A stretch of DNA of 20,701 nucleotides. Source: Acidobacteriota bacterium. Its GTDB lineage: Bacteria > Acidobacteriota > Blastocatellia > Pyrinomonadales > Pyrinomonadaceae. The position numbers and the translations under genes were made by a program. The stretch covers positions 1 through 20,701 of the forward strand of contig SXVE01000146.1 in NCBI GenBank assembly GCA_005790265.1, in the 5' to 3' direction. Positions 1-8,183 of the stretch are shown one piece after another. Position 1 is the first letter of the stretch, and each line of letters starts with the position of its first letter. The notes under the pieces were generated by a model, which was not told the DNA's origin, searched no databases, and saw nothing but the letters and a program-made list of their open reading frames with translations.

Positions 1-18
1 CATTTTCCATTTTCCACT

Positions 19-789
19 ATGCTTCTGGCGATTGACATCGGAAATTCATCGGTCAAGTTCGGAATCTACGACGGCGCACAATTTCTTTCCCGATTCGCCG
101 TTCCGACCGTTCGCCGCGATTCGGCGGAAAGCATTTTTGCGGCGGTTAAAATTAATCTCGCCGATCCGATTTCCGCCGTCATCATTTCATCGGTCGTCAT
201 CGAGCTGAACGACGCTTACCGCGAATTTGCTGAAAAATTTCTTCGCTGTGAAGCGTTATTTGTCACCAATCTTTTTGATTTCAACTTAAAAATCGAATAT
301 CATCCGCCGGAAAAACTCGGCGTAGATCGTTTAATCGCCGCGTTTGCCGCCGCTGAAAAATTCGGCGCGCCGTGCATCGTTTGCGATTTCGGAACGGCGA
401 CGACGATTGATGCGGTCAGCCGCAAACGCGAATATCTCGGCGGAATTATCACGCCCGGAATTCGCACTCTGAGCGATTCGCTTTTCGGCAATACTTCACA
501 ACTGCCGCGCGTTGAAATAGCAAAACCGGCGCGCGTAATCGGAAATTCGACCGTTTCGGCAATTCAATCCGGCGTTTTTTACGGCTATCTCGGTTTGACC
601 GAGGGGATTTTGCGCCGAATGTTCGATGAATTAAACGAAAAACCGCCGGTTATCGCCACCGGCGGTTTTTCTCGTTTGATTGCGGAAAATTGCGAGTTGA
701 TTCAAATCGTTGACGAAAATTTAATGCTCGAAGGTTTACGTCTGATTTACGAAAAAAACCAAAAAAGCGCGTCATCAATCGCTGATTGA
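19..789 (+). CDS. coaX: Type III pantothenate kinase
   Basis: This gene encodes a 256-residue cytoplasmic kinase that phosphorylates pantothenate in the first step of coenzyme A synthesis. The ASKHA-fold motifs of CoaX are visible: an N-terminal phosphate loop (D6, G8, N9 in IDIGNSS), GVDR at 101-104, D123 followed by GTATT (125-129), a GG..TPG stretch at 141-147, IGNST..SIQSG-like residues at 174-185, and TGG at 214-216. Length matches the family. The ATG at 19 is chosen because the family begins a few residues before the phosphate loop; no Shine-Dalgarno is visible in the 18 bases before it. Its last codons and TGA lie inside the bidirectional terminator at 762-802. A second terminator-like hairpin lies inside the gene at 638-670. 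What precedes it lies outside the window; in many genomes coaX follows birA, but that cannot be seen here. Confidence 0.95.
   Translation: MLLAIDIGNSSVKFGIYDGAQFLSRFAVPTVRRDSAESIFAAVKINLADPISAVIISSVVIELNDAYREFAEKFLRCEALFVTNLFDFNLKIEYHPPEKLGVDRLIAAFAAAEKFGAPCIVCDFGTATTIDAVSRKREYLGGIITPGIRTLSDSLFGNTSQLPRVEIAKPARVIGNSTVSAIQSGVFYGYLGLTEGILRRMFDELNEKPPVIATGGFSRLIAENCELIQIVDENLMLEGLRLIYEKNQKSASSIAD
638..670 (+). other. Terminator-like hairpin inside coaX
   Basis: Bases 638-650 and 658-670 form a perfect 13-bp inverted repeat around a 7-base loop. The stem has an eight-base all-GC core and ends in five Ts on the plus strand. By shape it is a textbook intrinsic terminator, yet it lies about 120 bases before the coaX stop and encodes the conserved TGG region. 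It may be a by-product of Pro-Pro and Gly-Gly codons, or it may attenuate coaX transcription. Confidence 0.5.
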
Positions 790-802
790 TGACGCGCTTT
801 TT
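762..802. terminator. Bidirectional intrinsic terminator between coaX and amidase
   Basis: A perfect 19-bp inverted repeat (762-780 pairing with 784-802) encloses a 3-base loop. The stem has a GC-rich core, an A run on the left and a T run on the right, so it reads as an intrinsic terminator in both directions. It separates the convergent coaX (+, stop codon at 787-789 inside the right arm) and amidase (-, stop at 824). Confidence 0.9.
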
Positions 803-823
803 CTTCGATTTACCGCAAATTTT

Positions 824-2422
824 TTACGAAAATGTCGGCAGAAACTTCGGCGCGCGGCGCGCGTTCGTCGCTTGTTCAAATGCGTAGGCAATTCGGAGCA
901 AAACGTGTTCGGAATAAGCGCGTCCGAAAAATGAAATGCCGAGCGGCAGTTCTTTGACGAAACCGGCGGGAACTGTGATGCTCGGATAACCGGAAACCGC
1001 CGCGAGGCTCGAACTCGAAACGTAATTGCTGCCGCAATCGCCGTTGACCAGATCGATCATCCACGTCGGCGCGTTTGACGGCGCGACAATCGCGTCGAGA
1101 TTGTTTTTGTTCATCACCGCATCAATTCCCTGTTCGCGCGTCAAAGTGCGGGCTTTTTTCGCCGCCAAAACGTATTCGCGCGAAGTCAGCGCGCCTTTTT
1201 TCGCCGCTTGCTCGAAGATTTCCTGTTCGAAATACGGCATTTCGCGCGCCGCGTTGTCTTCATTAAATTTGATTAAATCCGCGAGGTTTTTATACGGCGA
1301 TCCGCGTTCGACGAGATATTTTTCCAGATCGGTTTTGAATTCGTACAAAAGCACTTCGTATTCCGCGTCGCCAAATTTTCCGAGCGTCGGAAATTTAACG
1401 TCAACGAGCGTCGCGCCCGCTTGTTTCATCGTATCGAGCGCCGCATCAGTGACGCGGTCAACTTCGTCGCGTTTGTCCCAGTAATCGCGGGCAACACCGA
1501 TGCGCGCGTTTTTCAACCCGTCTTTGCGCAGAAAAGTTTCGTAGTTTTTTTGCGCTTTTGTACCGTTTTGCGCCGTTGCCGAATCACGTGCGTCTGTTGC
1601 AGTCAAAACGCTTAACAAAATCGCCGCGTCGCTAACGGTTCTCGTCATCGGTCCGGCGGTATCCTGCGAATGCGAAATCGGAATGATGCCGCTGCGCGAA
1701 ATCAAGCCGACCGTCGGTTTTAAGCCGACGAGACCGCAAATCGAAGACGGGCAGACGATTGAGCCGTCGGTTTCCGTGCCGATGCCGATTGCCGATAAGT
1801 TAGCGGCGATTGCCGCGCCCGTTCCCGAACTCGATCCGCACGGATTGCGGTCTAAACTGTATGGATTTCTCGTTTGTCCGCCGCGTCCCGACCAGCCGCT
1901 CGTTGAATTTGACGAGCGGAAATTCGCCCATTCGCTCAAATTCGTTTTCGCCAGAATGACCGCGCCCGCGTTTCTTAATTGTTCGACGAGAAACGCGTCG
2001 CGCTGCGGAGTCGGCGCATCGAGCAGCGCCAGACTTCCGGCAGTCGTTTTCATTCGGTCGGCGGTGTCAATGTTGTCTTTTAAAACGACGGGAATGCCGT
2101 GCAGCGGCGAGCGAATTCTGCCGGATTTTCGTTCTTTGTCGAGCCGCTCGGCGATTTCAAGCGCGTCCGGGTTCGTTTCGATAATCGAGTTGACCGTTTT
2201 GTCGTCAACGTCTTCGATTCGTTCCAGATATTTTTTAGTAATGTCGCGCGCCGACATCGCGCCTTTGCGCATCGCCGCCTGCAATTCGGCGACGGTCGTT
2301 TCTTCGAGTTCAAATTTTTTCTGAATCGGCGCGGCGGAAATTTCCTTTCCTTTACTCATAGCAATTCCTGCCGCGGTCAGCGCGGTAACTTCCAAAAATT
2401 TTCGACGATCAAACAAACTCAT
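824..2422 (-). CDS. Tat-exported amidase (amidase signature family)
   Basis: The 532-residue product is an amidase-signature hydrolase that cleaves C-N amide bonds; the substrate cannot be told from sequence. The N-terminus (DRRKFLEV, residues 5-12, then a hydrophobic stretch to about residue 23) is a twin-arginine signal, so export after folding is expected. The Ser-cisSer-Lys triad is readable: K115 in VVLKDNIDT, cis-Ser S197 in the CGSSSGTG loop, and nucleophile S221 in GTETDGSIVCP. The 24-residue spacing between the serines matches fatty acid amide hydrolase. The DGSIVCP form, rather than GGSIR, is common in secreted peptide-amidase-like members. A GGAGC Shine-Dalgarno sits 6 bases before the ATG. 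It lies 54 bases downstream of the dipeptidase gene on the same strand with no terminator between them, so co-transcription is likely. Both products would act on peptides or amides outside the cytoplasm. Confidence 0.92.
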   Translation of the reverse strand: MSLFDRRKFLEVTALTAAGIAMSKGKEISAAPIQKKFELEETTVAELQAAMRKGAMSARDITKKYLERIEDVDDKTVNSIIETNPDALEIAERLDKERKSGRIRSPLHGIPVVLKDNIDTADRMKTTAGSLALLDAPTPQRDAFLVEQLRNAGAVILAKTNLSEWANFRSSNSTSGWSGRGGQTRNPYSLDRNPCGSSSGTGAAIAANLSAIGIGTETDGSIVCPSSICGLVGLKPTVGLISRSGIIPISHSQDTAGPMTRTVSDAAILLSVLTATDARDSATAQNGTKAQKNYETFLRKDGLKNARIGVARDYWDKRDEVDRVTDAALDTMKQAGATLVDVKFPTLGKFGDAEYEVLLYEFKTDLEKYLVERGSPYKNLADLIKFNEDNAAREMPYFEQEIFEQAAKKGALTSREYVLAAKKARTLTREQGIDAVMNKNNLDAIVAPSNAPTWMIDLVNGDCGSNYVSSSSLAAVSGYPSITVPAGFVKELPLGISFFGRAYSEHVLLRIAYAFEQATNARRAPKFLPTFS

Positions 2423-2476
2423 TTTTCGCTCCTTAATTAACTTTTTTTGTTGCCTGCAATTTGAGCCGCGCCTTTT

Positions 2477-3766
2477 TTAATTTAATTTTTTCAAACTGCC
2501 GTCGGCGCTGATTTTGCGCCGGTTGATGTTGGCTTTTTCTTCGGCTTTGGAAAATGCGCGCAGAAAGTTTTCGCCCAAAACCTGGCGAATTTCCCGCTCT
2601 GAATAACCGCGCCGCAGCATTTCGTAAGTCACGAGCGCGAGGTCTTCCATTCCGTTCATTCCGGCGGGCAGAAACGGCACGCCGTCGTAATCGGAACCGA
2701 TGCCGACCGCACCAATTCCGGCGACTTTTTTGATGTGATCAATGTGATCAACCACGCGGCGGTAGTCGGCGACATAAATCGGATTGGCGGCGAGCAGATT
2801 TCTTTCCGCTTCGTTAAACGCTGCGCGATCGTTTTTGTATTGCTCGCGCAACGCGTCAATCTGCGGTTTCAATTTTCTGGCGCGTTCGTTTTCCTCGCGG
2901 TTCGTGCGTTCGTCAAGAAACGACGGGTAAAAATTAATCATCACCACGCCGCCGTTTGCCGCGATGCGTTTGAGAACGTCGTCCGGCACGTTGCGCGTGT
3001 GATTGGCGACGCCGCGCGCGCTCGAATGCGAAGCGATAATCGGCGCGGTTGAAACGTCTAAAACGTCGTTCATCACTTTGTCCGAAACGTGCGAAATATC
3101 AACGAGCATTCCGAGCCGGTTCATTTCGCGCACGACTTCTTTGCCGAAATCCGACAGCCCGTTATTCTTCTTTTCGCCGTTGTGCGCGTCTGCCCAATCG
3201 TGCGAGACGTTATGCGTCAAAGTCATATAACGCACGCCGAGACGATAAAAATTCCGCAGCGCGTACAGCGAATTTTCGATCACGTAACCGCCTTCGATGC
3301 CCATTAAAACGCACGTTTTATTCGCTTTCTTCGCGCGGCGAATGTCGGCGGCGGTCGCGCACGGCAGCAATTCGTTCGGATGCCGTTCGACTTCGCGCAT
3401 CGTCGCGTCAATTAAATCCATCGCGCGCCGCATTTTTCCGCCTTTTTGATAATCGGCGCCGGACGTGTAAATCGAGAAAAATTCGCCCGTGATTCCCGAA
3501 CGTTTGAAACGATTTAAATCCGTGTGAAACGGATCGCCGTCGGCGTGAAACTTACCGACCGAATCGGTCGCCAAATTAAAATCATCGTCCACAAGCGGCG
3601 ACGGAATATCGTTGTGTCCGTCAATGACAATCGCTTTTTTGTGAATTTTCAGCGCTTGCGCCCAAACATTCGGATCGGCGTCTTTCGGCATCGTCTGCGC
3701 CATCGCCGCGAGCGAAAATAAACAGATTAAACTCGACCGAAAAAGCCAGGAAATTGTATTTTTCAT
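2477..3766 (-). CDS. Exported membrane-dipeptidase-like M19 metallopeptidase
   Basis: The 429-residue product belongs to the renal dipeptidase family (M19), binuclear zinc enzymes that hydrolyse dipeptides and sometimes D-amino-acid-containing dipeptides or lactams. The metal and active-site motifs are all present: HND (H51, D53), the bridging glutamate E158 in MGIEGG, H226 in VDISHVSD, H247 in IASHSSARG, and a late GIGSDYDG motif. Residues 1-23 form a Sec signal peptide ending AMA, so the mature enzyme probably begins near Q24 and acts in the periplasm or at the surface. No Shine-Dalgarno is visible before the ATG. A candidate promoter with tandem 10-bp repeats lies just upstream (3797-3836). 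The amidase gene follows 54 bases downstream, and together they look like a peptide-scavenging operon. Confidence 0.93.
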   Translation of the reverse strand: MKNTISWLFRSSLICLFSLAAMAQTMPKDADPNVWAQALKIHKKAIVIDGHNDIPSPLVDDDFNLATDSVGKFHADGDPFHTDLNRFKRSGITGEFFSIYTSGADYQKGGKMRRAMDLIDATMREVERHPNELLPCATAADIRRAKKANKTCVLMGIEGGYVIENSLYALRNFYRLGVRYMTLTHNVSHDWADAHNGEKKNNGLSDFGKEVVREMNRLGMLVDISHVSDKVMNDVLDVSTAPIIASHSSARGVANHTRNVPDDVLKRIAANGGVVMINFYPSFLDERTNREENERARKLKPQIDALREQYKNDRAAFNEAERNLLAANPIYVADYRRVVDHIDHIKKVAGIGAVGIGSDYDGVPFLPAGMNGMEDLALVTYEMLRRGYSEREIRQVLGENFLRAFSKAEEKANINRRKISADGSLKKLN

Positions 3767-3796
3767 AAATTTGCGGAAAGAATTGCGCTGCGGATT

Positions 3797-3825
3797 ATTT
3801 TAGCTTTTTTGGCGAATTTTGGCGA
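3797..3825 (-). promoter_or_regulatory. Candidate promoter of the dipeptidase-amidase operon
   Basis: On the minus strand a TAAAAT -10 box (3802-3797) lies 17 bases from TCGCCA (3825-3820), which matches four of six positions of TTGACA. Transcription would start near 3790, giving a leader of about 24 bases to the ATG at 3766. The -35 box falls within the tandem GGCGAATTTT repeats. This is a sequence-pattern inference only. Confidence 0.3.
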
Positions 3826-3835
3826 ATTTTGGCGA
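3811..3835. repeat. Tandem 10-bp repeat GGCGAATTTT
   Basis: Two exact head-to-tail copies of GGCGAATTTT (3811-3820, 3821-3830) are followed by a partial third (GGCGA, 3831-3835). The 10-bp period places each copy on the same helical face. It overlaps the candidate dipeptidase promoter and could be an operator array, but no known regulator is recognised. Confidence 0.6.
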
Positions 3836-3900
3836 GAAACCAACAGAAACGACTTTTTAAAATTTCTCTAATTTTTATCGTTTGCGCCGCTTCAAAAACT

Positions 3901-3989
3901 AAAGCATTTTTCGTCGAAAAAGCATTTGTTAAAAAACGACTCGCCGCTTTCGATTGAATGGCACGTAAAATGCTTTAAAAAACAAATGC
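3901..3989. repeat. Two interlaced inverted repeats built on GCATTT
   Basis: AAAGCATTTT (3901-3910) is the exact reverse complement of AAAATGCTTT (3967-3976), and GCATTTGTT (3922-3930) of AACAAATGC (3981-3989). The order is a-b-a'-b', so the two helices cannot nest: they would form either alternative hairpins or an H-type pseudoknot in RNA. The GCATTT/AAATGC core occurs four times within 89 bases, so the pairs could also be paired protein-binding sites. Confidence 0.55.
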
Positions 3990-4432
3990 GAATGCTCATA
4001 ATTTCGCCGCTTTACCTGCTTAAATATAAAAATAATTAAAGTTTACAAGATAGTTTTGAAAAAAATGTCCGAGTAAGTTTGCCGGTTCGGCTGCCAAAGT
4101 TACAAATTTCGGCAGTTTAAAACAGCCAAATTTTGTTTGTTTTGATTATTATTCCCAAATTTAGTTCCCGCTTCGTTCTCAAAATGGTAAAACTCCCGAA
4201 AACCGCAAAGTTCACAATCAGCACCAATCGCCCGGTCAGAAGTTTGCACTCGAAAATCCAACAGCGAATGCAAGCGGCGACTAAAAATACGCCTTTTTTG
4301 GCGGTTGACCGGTTAGTAATCGTTTGCCTGAGCGTTTCTCAATCCGCAAGCTATTTTTCAACCTGATCTTTTCAATATCTCCGCTTTTTCGCCGCCCGGC
4401 AACAAACTTAGATCTTCTCTTTTGAATAATTT

Positions 4433-5566
4433 ATGGAAAACAGTCCGGTACTTTTTCAAACTCTGGTCGAAAGCTCGTCCGATATGATTACAATTCGGGA
4501 CGATCAGGGAAATCTGCGTTTTCGCAGTCCTTCGATCAAAACGATTCTCGGTTACGAACCGGACGAATACGAAAATCGCTCGTCTTACGATTTGATTCAC
4601 CCGGAAGATTTGGAACAGATAAAAATCAACTCAGAAAAGCTCGTCAGCGGCGAAATCGAAGAGTTCAAAAGCGAATATCGGTGTCGTCATAAAGACAATT
4701 CGTGGCGCATTTTAGAGGGAATCGCCAAGAAATACGACGACGAATCAATTAATCTGCACGGCATTATCGTCAATTCGCGCGACATCACCGACCGCAAAAT
4801 CGCCGAAGAAAAACTGCACGAATTTGCCGCGCGGCTCGAACAGTCGAACCGCGAATTGCAGGATTTCGCGTATGTCGCATCGCACGATTTGCAGGAACCG
4901 CTCCGAAAAGTGCAGGCGTTCGGCGACCGTTTGAACAAAAAATACGGCGAGAGTCTGGGCGAAGAAGGACGCGATTACGTCCGAAGAATGCGCGGCGCCG
5001 CCGACCGGATGCAAATTTTAATCAATGATTTGCTGACTTTTTCGCGCGTGACGACGAAAGCACAACCGTTCGCCGCCGTTGATCTCAATAAAATCGCCCG
5101 CGAAGTGATCTCCGATCTGGAAATAAAAATCGAAGAAACCGGCGCAACAGTCAGCGTCGCGCCGCTGCCGACCATTGAAGCCGACGCGATGCAGATGCGC
5201 CAGCTTTTTCAGAATTTAATCGGGAACGCGCTCAAATTTCAGCGCTCCGGCGTCGCGCCCGCCGTTCGTATTTACGCGGAAGAAAACGAAGCGGAAACGA
5301 GTGCCCAAAGTTTTTACCCGCTATTTAGGCTCGCGGTTGAAGACAACGGAATCGGTTTTGAAGAAAAATACCTCGACCGCATTTTTACGGTTTTTCAGCG
5401 GCTTCACGGTCGCACGGAATACGAAGGTTCCGGCGTCGGTTTAGCGGTCTGCCGCAAAATCGCCGAACGACACGGCGGCGCAATTACGGCGCGAAGCGCA
5501 AACGGCGCGGGCGCGACTTTTCTCGTTTCACTGCCGATCAAACAAAAACAAGGAGGAATTTTATAA
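4433..5566 (+). CDS. Soluble PAS-domain sensor histidine kinase
   Basis: The 377-residue protein has a single PAS/PAC module (about 6-125), a short coiled linker (about 122-145), a HisKA dimerisation domain with the phospho-acceptor H151 in ASHDLQEPLR, and a HATPase domain. In the HATPase, the N-box has N261 and N265 (QNLIGNALKF), the G1 box is DNGIGF (304-309), and the G2 box is GSGVGL (332-337). No membrane segment or signal peptide is present, so it should sense a cytoplasmic cue; the PAS domain shows no obvious cofactor motif. The H-box type is the one found in phytochrome-like kinases that partner with Rcp1-like receivers. The next gene is exactly such a receiver and starts two bases after this stop, so the pair is very likely cognate and co-transcribed. 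No Shine-Dalgarno is visible before the ATG. The signal is unknown. Confidence 0.93.
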   Translation: MENSPVLFQTLVESSSDMITIRDDQGNLRFRSPSIKTILGYEPDEYENRSSYDLIHPEDLEQIKINSEKLVSGEIEEFKSEYRCRHKDNSWRILEGIAKKYDDESINLHGIIVNSRDITDRKIAEEKLHEFAARLEQSNRELQDFAYVASHDLQEPLRKVQAFGDRLNKKYGESLGEEGRDYVRRMRGAADRMQILINDLLTFSRVTTKAQPFAAVDLNKIAREVISDLEIKIEETGATVSVAPLPTIEADAMQMRQLFQNLIGNALKFQRSGVAPAVRIYAEENEAETSAQSFYPLFRLAVEDNGIGFEEKYLDRIFTVFQRLHGRTEYEGSGVGLAVCRKIAERHGGAITARSANGAGATFLVSLPIKQKQGGIL

Positions 5567-5568
5567 CG

Positions 5569-6018
5569 ATGAGAGAGCAGAATGCCTTGACGATTCTTTT
5601 AGCCGACGACGATCCGGACGACCGGCTTTTGGTCAAAGAAGCATTTGAAGAAAATCATTTGCTCAATCCGCTGCACATGGTCGAAGACGGCGAGCAGTTG
5701 ATGGATTATCTTTACCGGCGCGGGCGTTTTGCCGAATACGCCGTGCGTCCGAATTTGATTTTGCTCGATTTGAATATGCCGCGCAAAAGCGGCATCGAAG
5801 CGCTTCAGGAAATCAAGTCGGACGCGTCTCTGCGCACGATTCCCGTCATCGTTTTGACGACTTCCAAAGCCGAAGAAGACATTTTGCGCACCTACGATCT
5901 CGGCGTCAATTCGTTTATCGTCAAGCCGGTTACTTTTGATTCGCTGGTTGATCTGGTCAAAGAACTCGGAAAATACTGGTTTCAACTGGTCGAGCTGCCC
6001 AACTCCCAAAACGTATGA
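5569..6018 (+). CDS. Rcp1/CheY-like single-domain response regulator
   Basis: The 149-residue product is one receiver domain with no output domain. The acidic pair D13/D14, phospho-acceptor D67 in LLDLNMP, switch threonine T97 or T98 in VLTTSK, and K119 in VKP are all present. The long loop between beta2 and alpha2 (DGEQLMDYLYRRG) is typical of Rcp1-type regulators paired with phytochrome-like kinases. Without an effector it probably works by protein contact or as a phosphate shuttle or sink. The start at 5569 is supported by AGGAGG (5551-5556) inside the end of the kinase gene, although the 12-base spacing is somewhat long. Its TGA overlaps the ATG of the next gene as ATGA (6015-6018), which points to translational coupling. 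Confidence 0.93.
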   Translation: MREQNALTILLADDDPDDRLLVKEAFEENHLLNPLHMVEDGEQLMDYLYRRGRFAEYAVRPNLILLDLNMPRKSGIEALQEIKSDASLRTIPVIVLTTSKAEEDILRTYDLGVNSFIVKPVTFDSLVDLVKELGKYWFQLVELPNSQNV

Positions 6019-8183
6019 GCAAAAACGAACTGGCTCCCATCAAAGTTCTTCTCGCCGACGACGACGAGGATGATTATGTTTTAACGCGCTATATTTTCGA
6101 TGAATTTAAGTCGAATCAATACGAGCTTGAATGGGTAAATTCTTATGAAAAAGCGCTTGCCGCGATGATTGCCGGCGCGCACGATATTTATTTGCTCGAT
6201 TACCGGCTCGGCGCGGAAAACGGTTTGGAACTTTTGCGCAAAGCGAAACAGCGCGGCTGCCGCGCGCCGATTATTCTGTTGACCGGTCAGGGCGATAAAG
6301 AAATTGATTTGCAGGCGATGGAATCGGGCGCGGCGGATTACCTGGTCAAAGGCGAATTTGAAGCGCCGTTGCTCGAACGCGCGATTCGCTACAGTTTGCA
6401 GCACGCGCGCACGGTCGAAAATCTGCTCAGCTCGGAGATGAAATTTCGCTCGGTCATTCAATCGGCGAGCGACGCGATTTTGCTGACGGATCAGGAAGGC
6501 GAAATCGCGCTGTGGAATAAAGCCGCCGAAGAAATTTTCGGTTACACGGAAAGCGAGATTTTCGGTCAGCCGTTCACTTCGCTGCTGGCGATTTCGCAAA
6601 CCGCTCGTTACAACCCGAAACGCCTGCTCGACGTCGGCATCCGGCGCTGGAACGGCGAATTGATCGCGACCGACGCCGTGTGCAGAAACGGTCGAATTTT
6701 TCCGGTCGAAATCAATATGTCGAAGTGGAAAACTGAGCAGGGCGATTATTACAGCGTGATTATTCGCGACATTACCGAACGGCGCCAGGCGGAAGACCGA
6801 TTGCTGTTCGAGGCGACGCACGATTCGCTGACCGGACTGCCGAATCGCGCGCAGTTTACCGAAATATTGAAGGACTCGATTGAAAGATCGCAAGCGGATG
6901 CGGCTTACAAATTCGCCGTGTTATTTCTTGATCTCGACCGCTTCAAAATCGTCAACGACGGTTTAGGACACGTGCTCGGCGATAAACTGCTGCTCGCCAT
7001 CGCCAAACGCCTCGAAAACTGCGTGCGTCCCGGCGATACGGTCGCGCGTTTCGGCGGCGACGAATTTACGATTCTGCTCGGCGACATCGGCGAGCCGCGC
7101 GAAGCGATTGAAATCGCCGAACGCCTTCAGACGGAATTGGCAAAACCGTTTAAGCTCGACGGGCACGAAGTTTTCAGTTCGGCAAGCATCGGCATCACGC
7201 TTTCCGACACAACCAATCGCAAAGCGGATGATTTTTTGCGCGATTCGGACACGGCGATGTACCGAGCGAAAGCGGCGGGCAAAGCGCGCTACGAGATTTT
7301 CGACGCGGTAATGCACACGAGCAGTTTGAATTTGCTGCAAATCGAAAACGATCTGCGCCGCGCCATCGAGCGCGCCGAATTTCGCGTTTTTTACCAGCCG
7401 ATTATCAATCTGCAAACCGGCGAAGTTGACGAATTTGAAGCGCTCGTCCGCTGGCTTCATCCGGAACAAGGCTTTGTTTTGCCGAGCAACTTTATTCCGA
7501 TTGCCGAAGAAACTGGTTTGATTGCGGCGATTGATAATATCGTTCTGACCGAATCGTGTCGCCAGATCAGCGAATGGCGCGAGCGTTTTCCTTTAAAAAC
7601 CGAACTTTCCGTCAGCGTTAATCTTTCGACCAAACTGCTGATTAATTCGGATTTGCCGCAGCAAGTCAGAGAAATAATGCAAAAAATGAATCTCAATCCG
7701 CGTTCGCTCAAACTCGAAGTAACGGAAACTTCCGTCATGGAAAATGCGGACATCGCGCTTCAGATTCTTTCGGAATTGAGCGATTTCGGCGTGCGCATCA
7801 GCTCCGATGATTTCGGAACCGGTTATTCGTCTTTGAGTTACCTGCACCGCTTCCCGTTTGAGCGTTTGAAAATTGACCGCTCATTTATCGGCAAAATGGA
7901 CAGAGATTCAAAAAGCGAGGAAATCGTCCGCACGATTTTGACGCTCGCTGAAAATCTCGGTTTGGAAGTGGTCGCTGAAGGAATCGAAACGCACGAGCAG
8001 TTTGCGCGGCTGCGCGAACTCGGCTGCCAATTCGGTCAAGGCTATCTTTTTTCGCAGCCGGTAGCAGCGACGGCGGCGGAAAAATTACTGGATAAAAGAT
8101 TTTATCCGAATCAAGCGGCGAATACCGAATCAGTTTTTACGCCGGATGCGAAAACGCTTTTTGAAATTGCCAAAATACAGTAA
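6015..8183 (+). CDS. Response regulator with PAS, GGDEF and EAL domains (c-di-GMP turnover)
   Basis: The 722-residue protein contains a receiver (about 8-130, acidic residues D15-D17, phospho-acceptor D62 in LLDYRLG, K112), a PAS/PAC module (about 141-262), a GGDEF diguanylate cyclase domain (about 265-432) and an EAL phosphodiesterase domain (about 438-690). GGDEF (347-351) is intact and is preceded by the product-inhibition site RPGD (338-341) at the correct five-residue spacing. The EAL domain keeps EAL (475-477), N536, the EVTET glutamates, DD (598-599), K619, E655 and Q675. Both activities are therefore possible, and which one dominates cannot be read from sequence. Translation is coupled to the upstream receiver by an ATGA overlap, with no separate Shine-Dalgarno. 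The operon suggests that the PAS kinase phosphorylates D62 to set c-di-GMP output. It is a close paralogue of the next gene over the GGDEF-EAL half. Confidence 0.94.
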   Translation: MSKNELAPIKVLLADDDEDDYVLTRYIFDEFKSNQYELEWVNSYEKALAAMIAGAHDIYLLDYRLGAENGLELLRKAKQRGCRAPIILLTGQGDKEIDLQAMESGAADYLVKGEFEAPLLERAIRYSLQHARTVENLLSSEMKFRSVIQSASDAILLTDQEGEIALWNKAAEEIFGYTESEIFGQPFTSLLAISQTARYNPKRLLDVGIRRWNGELIATDAVCRNGRIFPVEINMSKWKTEQGDYYSVIIRDITERRQAEDRLLFEATHDSLTGLPNRAQFTEILKDSIERSQADAAYKFAVLFLDLDRFKIVNDGLGHVLGDKLLLAIAKRLENCVRPGDTVARFGGDEFTILLGDIGEPREAIEIAERLQTELAKPFKLDGHEVFSSASIGITLSDTTNRKADDFLRDSDTAMYRAKAAGKARYEIFDAVMHTSSLNLLQIENDLRRAIERAEFRVFYQPIINLQTGEVDEFEALVRWLHPEQGFVLPSNFIPIAEETGLIAAIDNIVLTESCRQISEWRERFPLKTELSVSVNLSTKLLINSDLPQQVREIMQKMNLNPRSLKLEVTETSVMENADIALQILSELSDFGVRISSDDFGTGYSSLSYLHRFPFERLKIDRSFIGKMDRDSKSEEIVRTILTLAENLGLEVVAEGIETHEQFARLRELGCQFGQGYLFSQPVAATAAEKLLDKRFYPNQAANTESVFTPDAKTLFEIAKIQ

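Larger units (their letters stand above)
3767..4432. other. Gene-free divergent spacer (666 bases)
   Basis: This stretch separates the minus-strand dipeptidase from the plus-strand histidine kinase. It holds the candidate dipeptidase promoter and tandem repeats (3797-3835), the interlaced inverted repeats (3901-3989), and an AT-rich stretch around 4020-4065. A 77-codon open frame at 4133-4366 has no Shine-Dalgarno, no recognisable domain and unremarkable composition, so I do not call it a gene. I see no tRNA or recognised riboswitch. The 5' signals of the kinase operon must lie here, but I could not find a convincing -35/-10 pair. Confidence 0.6.

Noticed and set aside
1026..1484. Open frame of about 150 codons on the plus strand, antisense to the amidase.
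   Set aside because: It runs opposite a well-supported amidase gene, has no Shine-Dalgarno or domain, and its Ser/Arg-rich composition is what antisense of coding DNA gives here.
4305..4335. TTGACC as a -35 box for the kinase operon.
   Set aside because: No acceptable -10 box lies 16-18 bases downstream.
4133..4366. 77-codon plus-strand frame in the spacer before the kinase.
   Set aside because: No ribosome binding site, no recognisable domain, and start and stop in unremarkable AT-rich DNA. Not supported as a gene.
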